Positions 21,630 through 27,456 of a stretch of 27,456 nt of DNA are shown here, piece by piece. Position numbers and translations under genes: made by a program. How positions within the stretch are numbered: the first letter of the stretch is position 1; the number at the start of each line of letters is the position of its first letter. This DNA comes from CAJYAN01 sp046484825. Lineage in GTDB: Bacteria; Pseudomonadota; Gammaproteobacteria; UBA6429; Thiohalophilaceae. The stretch covers positions 1-27,456 of the forward strand of contig JAWOIE010000199.1 in assembly GCA_046484825.1 (NCBI GenBank), read 5' to 3'. A model generated the notes under the pieces. It was not told the DNA's origin. It made no database searches and saw only the letters and a list, made by a program, of their open reading frames with translations.

Positions 21630-22829
21630 ATGCTACCCTTGGCCTGCATGAATCAGGCTTGGCGCACATCCTTCTCCGTAACGTTTTTCACCGCATTGCT
21701 GCCGGCCGTGCTGTTGGCCACGTTGTCCCTGCCGCTGTCGGCGGCGGACACGGCGACAGCGGCCCGCGCGCAGGAGCTGAACCGGCTGCGCGAAAAAATC
21801 CACGCCCTGCGCGATGAGCTACATCAGACCAAAAGCCTGCATGATTCGGTGCGCGCGGAATTGCGCCAGCTGGAGAGCGACATCGGTGAGCGTGTCCACG
21901 CCCTGAATAAGATCGCGCGTCAGTTACGTCAGGCCACGGCCAGACTGGTCGATTTGAAAACCCAGCAACGGCAGTACCAACGGGAGTTGCGCACGCAGCA
22001 AACCCTGCTGGCGCAGCAGGTGCGCGCCGCCTACGCCATCGGTCGGCAGGAATTTCTCAAGTTAATGCTCAATCAGGAAGATCCGTCGGCAGTGGGCCGC
22101 GCCATGACCTATTACGATTTTTTCAATCGCGCCCGCAGCCAGCGGATTGCCACTGCCCGCGATACCATCAGCCGCCTGGCGGCAGTGAAACAGGATATTG
22201 AGACAGAGCAGCAACACCTGCGCCAATTGCAGGTGTCACAGCAAACGGAAAAGACGGCGCTGGAACAGACCTCCCGTTCGCGCGCCCTGGTAGTGGCGCG
22301 GCTCAACAGTGAGCTGCAAAGCAAGAGTGAAACCCTGGCGCGCTGGCTGGAAGATGAAAAGCAGTTACAACGGGTCGTTGAGGCCATTCAGGAGGCCATG
22401 CCGGATATCCTGACCGATCGCGGCCAGCGCGCGGTCTTCAGCGCCCTGCGGGGGCAGCTCGCCTGGCCCGCCCGCGGCCAGCTCAAGGCCCTGTTTGGCA
22501 CGTCGCGCGAGGCCGGGCAGGCGCGCTGGAACGGGGTGCTCATTACGGCCGATGAGGGCAAGGAGGTCAGGGCCATTTCCCATGGCCGGGTTGCCTATGC
22601 GGACTGGTTGCGCGGCTATGGCCTGCTGGTGATTGTCGACCATGGCGAGGGCTACATGAGTCTCTATGGCCACAACCAGAGTCTCTTTAAAGAGACTGGC
22701 GACTGGGTCGAGGCGGGTGAGGTCATCGGCAGTGTCGGCAAGAGTGGTGGCCAGCAGGACGCGGCCCTGTATTTTGAAATTCGCCACAAGGGAAAACCGC
22801 AAAACCCGGTAAAATGGTGTAAAAGTTAA
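21630..22829 (+). CDS. envC: EnvC-like murein hydrolase activator (degenerate LytM/M23 domain)
   Basis: 399 residues from the ATG at 21630, seven bases after the gpmI stop codon; the ATG at 21648 is an alternative and gives the cleaner signal peptide (MNQAWRTSFSVTF, then hydrophobic, cleavage after LPLSA). Long coiled coils follow (about 45-270), rich in Gln and Arg. The C-terminal M23/LytM domain (about 285-399) includes VRAISHGRVAYADWLRGYG, VDHGEGYMSLYGHNQ and YFEIRHKGKPQNP. The first Zn ligand position (HxxxD) is not present: the sequence is RWNGVLITADEG. The last HxH is EIR. So, like EnvC of E. coli, it should not be a peptidase but an activator of AmiA/AmiB amidases through FtsEX at the division septum. 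It is periplasmic. It is probably co-transcribed with gpmI. Confidence 0.9.
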   Translation: MLPLACMNQAWRTSFSVTFFTALLPAVLLATLSLPLSAADTATAARAQELNRLREKIHALRDELHQTKSLHDSVRAELRQLESDIGERVHALNKIARQLRQATARLVDLKTQQRQYQRELRTQQTLLAQQVRAAYAIGRQEFLKLMLNQEDPSAVGRAMTYYDFFNRARSQRIATARDTISRLAAVKQDIETEQQHLRQLQVSQQTEKTALEQTSRSRALVVARLNSELQSKSETLARWLEDEKQLQRVVEAIQEAMPDILTDRGQRAVFSALRGQLAWPARGQLKALFGTSREAGQARWNGVLITADEGKEVRAISHGRVAYADWLRGYGLLVIVDHGEGYMSLYGHNQSLFKETGDWVEAGEVIGSVGKSGGQQDAALYFEIRHKGKPQNPVKWCKS

Positions 22830-22963
22830 GCGGTTTCAGGCCGATAACCCGTTAATAGCGGCGGGATCGCGAGGCCTAAAAGGATGCCTGAACAGGACAT
22901 TTACGGTAGTATCGTCCGACACGGACAGTGAGAAGCACTATTAATATTCCAACCCAATTGTAG

Positions 22964-24286
22964 ATGAAGCCCATGAAGAATTTTAGCCGTCAGTTTTTAC
23001 TCGTCGCCCTTGGCCTGTTTACCGGCCTGTTGCTCGCCATTGGTCACGGCGTTATGGCGGAGCGCCCAGTGCAAAACGGCAGTCTGCCGCTCGAGGATAT
23101 CCGCGCCCTGAGCGAGGTGTTTGGCAAGATTAAGGAAAACTACGTCGAGGATGTCGAAGACAAGACCCTGCTGGAAAATGCCATTCGCGGCATGTTGACC
23201 GGGCTGGACCCACACTCCAGCTATCTGGATAAGGAATCCTTCAAGGAACTGCGCGTCGGTACCTCAGGTGAATTTGGTGGTCTCGGTATTGTGGTCGGCA
23301 TGGAAGACGGCTTTGTCAAAGTGGTCTCCCCCATCGACGATACCCCGGCAGATCGCGCCGGCATCAAGGCGGGCGACCTGATCATCAAGCTGGACAAAAA
23401 AACCGTCAAGGGCATGACCCTGGATGAAGCCGTCAAGATCATGCGCGGCCGTCCGGGCACCAGCATTGACCTGACGGTGATTCGCGAAGGCGAGAGCAAA
23501 CCCCTGGTGCTGACCGTGGTGCGCGACAAGATCCGCGTCAAGAGTATTCGCCACCGTACCCTGGCGCCGGGTTTTGGTTATGTGCGCATTAGTCAGTTTC
23601 AGGAGCGTACCGGCCGTGACCTGCATGAGGCCATTACCAAACTGAAAGAAGAAAACAAGCAAGGTCTCAACGGCCTCGTGCTGGACCTGCGCAACAACCC
23701 CGGTGGGCTACTGGATTCCGCCGTGGCCGTCTCGGATACCTTTCTGGAAAAAGGCGTGATCGTCAGCGTGCGTGGCCGACAGTCGTCCACGGATATGAAA
23801 CACCAGGCCAACCCCAACGACTGGCTCAAGGGTGCACCCATGGTGGTGCTCATCAACAGTGGTTCGGCCTCGGCCTCGGAGATCGTCGCCGGTGCCCTGC
23901 AGGACCACAAGCGCGCCATCATCATGGGTGAAGCCTCTTTTGGTAAGGGCTCGGTGCAGACGGTCGTGCCCCTGGGCAATGAGTCCGCCATTAAACTGAC
24001 CACGGCGCGCTACTATACCCCCAATGATCGCTCCATCCAGGCCGAGGGGATCCAGCCGGATATCACTCTGGACAACCTCAAGGTCGCCGCCAGCCAGGAC
24101 GGTAAAGACGAGCGGGTCAAAGAGGCGGACCTGAACAAGCATCTTGAAAATGGCGACGCCCAGCAGACCGACAAGGAACGACAGGCCAAACAGGCCGAGG
24201 CGCGTGTGACCCTGGCCAGCGACGATTATGCCCTGTACGAGGCACTGAACATGCTCAAGGGCCTTCACTTGATGGGTCAGCGTTAA
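22964..24286 (+). CDS. ctpA: Carboxyl-terminal processing protease (S41 family)
   Basis: 440 residues. The N-terminus is a signal peptide or anchor (about 8-31). A helical region with ENYVEDVEDKTLLENAIRGM and LDPHSSYLD is followed by a PDZ domain (about 102-190, GEFGGLGIVVGMED) and the S41 core: LDLRNNPGGLL, then NSGSASASEIV with Ser303, and GEASFGKGSVQ with Lys328 and Gln332. The Ser-Lys spacing (25) equals that of CtpB. The acidic/basic C-terminal extension (about 378-420) is low-complexity. Such proteases trim or degrade periplasmic proteins, including murein hydrolases. It lies 134 bp after the envC-like gene and 31 bp before yibQ; an EnvC/CtpA pairing hints at a joint role in cell-wall hydrolysis control. 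A second ATG (residue 4) is an alternative start. Confidence 0.96.
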   Translation: MKPMKNFSRQFLLVALGLFTGLLLAIGHGVMAERPVQNGSLPLEDIRALSEVFGKIKENYVEDVEDKTLLENAIRGMLTGLDPHSSYLDKESFKELRVGTSGEFGGLGIVVGMEDGFVKVVSPIDDTPADRAGIKAGDLIIKLDKKTVKGMTLDEAVKIMRGRPGTSIDLTVIREGESKPLVLTVVRDKIRVKSIRHRTLAPGFGYVRISQFQERTGRDLHEAITKLKEENKQGLNGLVLDLRNNPGGLLDSAVAVSDTFLEKGVIVSVRGRQSSTDMKHQANPNDWLKGAPMVVLINSGSASASEIVAGALQDHKRAIIMGEASFGKGSVQTVVPLGNESAIKLTTARYYTPNDRSIQAEGIQPDITLDNLKVAASQDGKDERVKEADLNKHLENGDAQQTDKERQAKQAEARVTLASDDYALYEALNMLKGLHLMGQR

Positions 24287-24317
24287 GCCTGCTGGTAACG
24301 TCGGCATACCGGGCAGG

Positions 24318-25109
24318 ATGAAGCTAGCACGCACAAAGATATTCATGCTCGTGCTCGTGCTGGCAGCCCCGCTGGCGCATGCCGGGCCGGTTATTAGCAT
24401 TATTATCGATGACCTCGGCGAACACCTGGCCCTGGGGCAGCGCGCCATTGAGCTTCCCGGCGTCATGACCTATGCCGTGCTGCCCTACGCTACCCACACC
24501 CGACTACTGGCGCAACAGGCGCACGCGCGCCACAAGCAGGTGATGTTGCACCAGCCCATGGCGGCGCAAAGTGAGCGCAAGCTCGGCCGCGGCGCCTTGC
24601 AAGCGGATACCAGTGCCGAACAGCTGGAACAGATACTCGCCGCCAATCTCGCCGCGGTGCCCCATGCCGAAGGTATTAACAATCACATGGGCAGTCTGCT
24701 CACGGCGCAAGAGACCATGATGGCGACGTTCATGCATGCAGTGGCGCGGCGCGGCAATCTGTTTTTTATTGACAGTCGCACCACCAGTGCCAGTGTCGCC
24801 CTGCAACAGGCGCGTGAAAATGGCATTGCCAGCACGACCCGGGATGTCTTTCTGGATAACAGCAAATCCATCGAGGCCATCCACCAGCAGATTGATACCC
24901 TGATCGCCAGGGCCCAGCGCAAGGGCCACGCCCTGGCCATTGGTCATCCCTACCGTGAAACCCTTGAGGCTCTCGAGGCGCGATTGCCGCTCCTGCAGGC
25001 GCAGGGCATTCAGATGGTCAGGGCCAGCGATTACATTTTGCATAAATACAAAGAGAAACTCACATGGCAAACGTCCTTGTCCCCCTCGCCCAGGGTTGTG
25101 AAGAACTAG
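24318..25109 (+). CDS. yibQ: Divergent polysaccharide deacetylase family protein (YibQ)
   Basis: 263 residues. The signal peptide runs through about residue 22 (MLVLVLAAPLAHA). The mature part matches the divergent polysaccharide deacetylase family (DUF610): ISIIIDDLGEH at the start, VMTYAVLPYATHT, KQVMLHQPMAA, the INNHMGSLLTAQ metal-site region, FFIDSRTTSASVA and AIGHPYRETLEAL. The two Asp and the His residues of the NodB-like metal centre are present, so it may be enzymatic, but no substrate is established for the family. It is periplasmic and follows ctpA by 31 bp. The tail from about residue 247 overlaps the next gene by 46 bp in another frame. Confidence 0.93.
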   Translation: MKLARTKIFMLVLVLAAPLAHAGPVISIIIDDLGEHLALGQRAIELPGVMTYAVLPYATHTRLLAQQAHARHKQVMLHQPMAAQSERKLGRGALQADTSAEQLEQILAANLAAVPHAEGINNHMGSLLTAQETMMATFMHAVARRGNLFFIDSRTTSASVALQQARENGIASTTRDVFLDNSKSIEAIHQQIDTLIARAQRKGHALAIGHPYRETLEALEARLPLLQAQGIQMVRASDYILHKYKEKLTWQTSLSPSPRVVKN

Positions 25110-25618
25110 AGGCGATCACCATTACCGATCTGCTGACCCGTGCCGGCATCAACGTGGTGACGGCAGGTCTGGACGATACCCCGGTCACCGCCAGCCGCGG
25201 CATGCGCTTGCTTCCCGATATGAACCTGGATCAGGCCCTGCAACAGGAATACGACATGGTCGTGCTGCCCGGCGGCCTGCCGGGAGCGGATTACCTGAAT
25301 GAGGATGCCCGCATCCAGAAGTTGATCAAACACATGGCGGCGGAGAACAGGTACACGGCGGCGATTTGTGCCGCGCCCAAGGTGCTGGCCAGCGCCGGGC
25401 TGTTGAAGCACCGCCGGGCGACCAGCTTCCCCGGCGCACTTGACCCAGGGAGCATCGAAGGTCTCGACTATTGCGAGGATGCCGTAGTGGTCGATGGTCG
25501 CATTGTGACCTCGCGTGGCCCGGGGACCGCCATGGATTTTGCCCTGACCCTGATCGAGTTACTGGTCGGCAAGGCCCGGCGCGACGCGGTGGAGGCGCAG
25601 CTGCAACGGCCACAGTAA
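25064..25618 (+). CDS. DJ-1/PfpI family protein (YajL/ThiJ type)
   Basis: 184 residues. The fold is clear: MANVLVPLAQGCEELEAIT with the conserved Glu (14/15), then VVLPGGLPGADYL, TAAICAAPKVLASAG with the nucleophile Cys102, SFPGALDP and VTSRGPGTAMDFALTLIELL. The AICAAP elbow is that of YajL, a cytoplasmic chaperone and oxidative-stress protein associated with repair of glyoxal- or sulfenate-damaged proteins; activity of the family is disputed. The start lies inside yibQ (46 bp overlap), preceded by AGAGA, so the two are co-expressed. It adds to the redox theme of the neighbourhood. I do not assign a symbol because YajL and other DJ-1 members cannot be separated by eye. Confidence 0.92.
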   Translation: MANVLVPLAQGCEELEAITITDLLTRAGINVVTAGLDDTPVTASRGMRLLPDMNLDQALQQEYDMVVLPGGLPGADYLNEDARIQKLIKHMAAENRYTAAICAAPKVLASAGLLKHRRATSFPGALDPGSIEGLDYCEDAVVVDGRIVTSRGPGTAMDFALTLIELLVGKARRDAVEAQLQRPQ

Positions 25619-25695
25619 GATGCGCCAGCGCAGCGGTAGCCTGATTACCCTGCGGCGTGCTGAACCCCCTCCGTTCCTGAGTGATTGACCTCGCT

Positions 25696-25713
25696 TGTAG
25701 GATATTTCCTACA
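25696..25713. promoter_or_regulatory. GacA-box-like palindrome upstream of the DUF6316 gene
   Basis: TGTAGG and CCTACA are separated by six bases (25696-25713); in full TGTAGGA (25696-25702) and TCCTACA (25707-25713) form a perfect 7 bp inverted repeat. The Pseudomonas GacA activation site is TGTAAG-N6-CTTACA, so each half differs by one base while spacing is identical. Its centre is about 66 bp upstream of the start predicted from the extended -10 at 25755-25764, a normal activator position. Confidence 0.45.
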
Positions 25714-25754
25714 GACACATTCCATGATTCCTTACAGCGCCGCGCGCTGGTCCA

Positions 25755-25764
25755 TGCTTATACT
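25755..25764 (+). promoter_or_regulatory. Extended -10 promoter of the DUF6316 gene
   Basis: The sequence TGCTTATACT contains a strong -10 TATACT (25759-25764) with an upstream TG. A matching -35 is poor (the region is GC-only), which suits an activator-dependent promoter. The gene begins about 35 bp downstream of the predicted start of transcription. Confidence 0.5.
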
Positions 25765-25804
25765 TGCCCTCGCGTTAGTGACGTGACCCATAGGGAGTAT
25801 ACCC

Positions 25805-26017
25805 ATGCGTTTATATCTGAATCGAAATGGTGAAGCCTCACAACCCCCCCATCAGCGTAGTGTCGGACGGATCTATAACATCGATGATGAGTGGTATTTC
25901 ACCGTGCGCCGGGGTTACGACCAGGGACCCTATGCCTCAGAGACGGCCGCCCGTGAGGCATTGTCCGCCTACGTGCAGGAACAGCTTGAGTTCGAGCGTC
26001 GGGTCGTCAGTCACTAG
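25805..26017 (+). CDS. DUF6316 family small protein
   Basis: 70 residues. The pattern fits DUF6316 as I remember it: MRLYLNRNGEASQ, RSVGRIYNIDDEWYFTVRRG, YDQGPYASETAAREALSAYV and a C-terminal helix. The EWYFxxRxGxxxGP(Y/F)xS core suggests a small all-beta/alpha cytoplasmic domain, but no function is known. AGGGAG lies about nine bases before the ATG at 25805, supporting the start. It stands alone, with its own promoter and a palindromic activator-like box upstream, and a probable terminator downstream. Confidence 0.8.
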   Translation: MRLYLNRNGEASQPPHQRSVGRIYNIDDEWYFTVRRGYDQGPYASETAAREALSAYVQEQLEFERRVVSH

Positions 26018-26128
26018 CACTGCTTGCAAAAAGTCCTGGGCGACGCACTCAGCCGGCGCCACCATGTTGAGACTGGCTTCGCGTGCAAGCCGCTAGACTC
26101 CTCTCCTTACCTTAAGCAGGTACCGATT

Positions 26129-26155
26129 TGGCACAGGGATGTGCCACCTATTTTT
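26129..26155 (+). terminator. Probable terminator between DUF6316 and mnmG
   Basis: TGGCACA (26129-26135) and TGTGCCA (26140-26146) pair around loop GGGA, followed by CCTATTTTT. The stem is only 7 bp and the U-tract starts a few bases late, so it is moderate evidence. It lies 110 bp after the DUF6316 stop codon. Confidence 0.5.
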
Positions 26156-26168
26156 GCCGGTTTGCGCA

Positions 26169-26197
26169 TTGGCTAAACATCATCCAGCGCGTAAAAT
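26169..26197 (+). promoter_or_regulatory. Probable mnmG promoter
   Basis: TTGGCT (26169-26174), 17 bp spacer, TAAAAT (26192-26197). The predicted start of transcription is about 26204, giving a leader of roughly 26 bases to the GTG start codon. It sits just after the probable terminator of the preceding gene. Confidence 0.65.
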
Positions 26198-26229
26198 GGC
26201 TGGCTTTCCCTTTTACAAAAGTGTGCGCC

Positions 26230-27456
26230 GTGTTTTATCAGGATCAGTTTGATGTCATTGTTGTCGGTGGTGGTCATGCCGGTACCGAGGCCGCCCTGGC
26301 GGCGGCGCGCATGGGTGTCCGCACCCTGTTGCTGACGCACAACATCGAAACCCTGGGCCAGATGAGCTGCAATCCCGCCATTGGCGGCATTGGCAAGGGC
26401 CACCTGGTCAGGGAGGTCGATGCCCTCGGTGGCCTCATGGCGCGTGCCACCGATCGGGCCGGTATCCAGTTTCGCACCCTGAATGCCAGCAAGGGCCCCG
26501 CCGTGCGGGCCACGCGGGCACAGGCGGATCGCGCCCTTTACCGCCAGGCGGTGCGCACGGTACTGGAAAATACCCCCAATCTGACCCTCTTCCAGCAGGC
26601 CGTGGATGACCTGATGGTGGAGGCGGATCGGGTCGTCGGCGTGGTCACGCAAATGGGCCTGAAATTTAAGGCCCGCGCCGTGGTCCTGACGGTGGGCACG
26701 TTTCTCGGCGGCCGCATTCACATCGGCCTGGAAAATTTCGAGGGCGGGCGTGCTGGTGACCCGCCGGCCAATGCCCTGTCACAGCGCCTGCGCGCCCTGC
26801 CCTTCAGGGTGGAACGCCTCAAGACGGGCACGCCGCCGCGTATCGACGGCAAGTCCATCGACTTTTCCGTCCTCGAGCCACAGGCCGGTGACGAGCCGGT
26901 GCCGGTGTTTTCCTTTATGGGCTCGGCGCAGGAACACCCGCGACAGATCGCCTGTTACATCACCCACACCAATGAAAAGACCCATGAGGTGATTCGCCGC
27001 GGTCTGGATCGCTCGCCCATGTATAGTGGGGTCATCGAGGGGGTCGGCCCGCGCTATTGTCCTTCCATTGAAGACAAGGTCGTGCGCTTTGCCGATAAGA
27101 CCTCGCACCAGATCTTTGTCGAGCCCGAAGGCCTGACCACCACTGAGGTCTACCCCAACGGTATCTCCACCTCCCTGCCCTTTGATGTGCAGTACGAACT
27201 GGTACGCAGCATGAAGGGTTTTGAGCAGGCACAGATTACGCGCCCCGGGTATGCCATCGAGTACGATTTTTTTGACCCGCAGGACCTGAAACACTCGCTG
27301 GAAACAAAATACATCGACGGCCTGTTCTTTGCCGGCCAGATCAACGGTACCACCGGTTATGAAGAGGCCGCCGCTCAGGGTCTGCTGGCGGGTTTGAATG
27401 CGGCGTTACAGGTGCAGGACAAGGACGCCGTGGCGTCCAGGCGTCCTTGTCCTGCA
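26230..27456 (+). CDS. mnmG: tRNA uridine-5-carboxymethylaminomethyl modification enzyme, GTG start, truncated at the window end
   Basis: 409 codons are visible before the window ends, of about 630 in the family. The GTG at 26230 gives MFYQDQFDVIVVGGGHAGTE, the expected start with the FAD-binding GGGHAGTEAA motif. Further family features are SCNPAIGGIGKGHLVREVDA, GPAVRATRAQADR, VVLTVGTFLGGRIHIGL, RLKTGTPPRI and LFFAGQINGTTGYEEAAAQG. With MnmE, MnmG adds carboxymethylaminomethyl groups at U34 of several tRNAs. The gene is often near the chromosomal origin. The last fifteen codons (after QVQDKDA) diverge from the family, which expects a W-(R/C)-P-x-R sequence. A single extra base near 27430 followed by a fold-back would explain this, so the terminal sequence should not be trusted. 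Confidence 0.96.
   Translation, partial: MFYQDQFDVIVVGGGHAGTEAALAAARMGVRTLLLTHNIETLGQMSCNPAIGGIGKGHLVREVDALGGLMARATDRAGIQFRTLNASKGPAVRATRAQADRALYRQAVRTVLENTPNLTLFQQAVDDLMVEADRVVGVVTQMGLKFKARAVVLTVGTFLGGRIHIGLENFEGGRAGDPPANALSQRLRALPFRVERLKTGTPPRIDGKSIDFSVLEPQAGDEPVPVFSFMGSAQEHPRQIACYITHTNEKTHEVIRRGLDRSPMYSGVIEGVGPRYCPSIEDKVVRFADKTSHQIFVEPEGLTTTEVYPNGISTSLPFDVQYELVRSMKGFEQAQITRPGYAIEYDFFDPQDLKHSLETKYIDGLFFAGQINGTTGYEEAAAQGLLAGLNAALQVQDKDAVASRRPCPA
27413..27456. repeat. Perfect 17 bp fold-back at the right end
   Basis: TGCAGGACAAGGACGCC (27413-27429) is repeated as its reverse complement GGCGTCCTTGTCCTGCA (27440-27456), with ten bases between. The right arm ends exactly at the last base of the window. 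The left arm is normal mnmG coding sequence; the right arm replaces conserved codons. This looks like an assembly or template-switch artefact, not biology. Confidence 0.8.

Noticed and set aside
23708..24466. 252-codon minus-strand ORF opposite ctpA/yibQ
   Set aside because: Antisense shadow with Gly/Asp/His-rich composition and no recognisable domain.

Overview
The window looks like one chromosomal contig from a gammaproteobacterium. The core gene order at 16.6-25.1 kb matches the E. coli yibN-grxC-secB-gpsA block, which is divergent from gpmM(gpmI)-envC-yibQ. The polA / LOG / DUF2782 group and mnmG are also gammaproteobacterial in character. I cannot name the genus. Most genes are GC-rich; one 3.1 kb gene is plainly AT-rich.

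Accessory left arm (1-7.3 kb, nearly all on the minus strand). It holds a 169 bp MITE with an IS5-style CTAA target duplication, a small unknown gene, a DUF6164 membrane protein and a small polytopic membrane protein. These are followed by a large AT-rich gene encoding a SIR2 - P-loop (STAND-like) NTPase - TPR - cold-shock-domain protein. I read that protein as a stand-alone anti-phage (abortive infection) effector, and it is the most interesting object here. Next come an orphan HigA-type antitoxin/repressor with a perfect operator, and a two-gene metal operon. The metal operon encodes a MerR regulator, with cysteines spaced as in MerR/PbrR, and a thioredoxin-like/MerC-like membrane fusion. 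It has a textbook long-spacer MerR promoter.

Sensing and uptake (7.3-12 kb, minus strand). A bipartite energy-taxis receptor comprises an Aer-type PAS protein and a separate membrane HAMP/MA/CZB transducer, reminiscent of Campylobacter CetB/CetA. Next to it is a TRAP transporter operon (dctQ, dctM) without a binding-protein gene in the window. Two tandem DnaA boxes lie upstream of the TRAP operon.

Housekeeping (12.3-27.5 kb). DUF2782 and a LOG-family protein lie on the minus strand, divergent from polA. Converging on polA is a redox/export/lipid operon: rhodanese (yibN), grxC, trxC, secB, gpsA. An ArsR-type regulator separates it from the divergent plus-strand run gpmI, envC-like, ctpA, yibQ and a DJ-1/YajL-like gene. 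After these come a DUF6316 gene with a GacA-box-like palindrome upstream, and mnmG, which runs off the right end. The last 44 bases form a perfect fold-back that breaks the conserved MnmG sequence, so the right end is probably an assembly artefact.

No tRNA, rRNA or CRISPR array was recognised.
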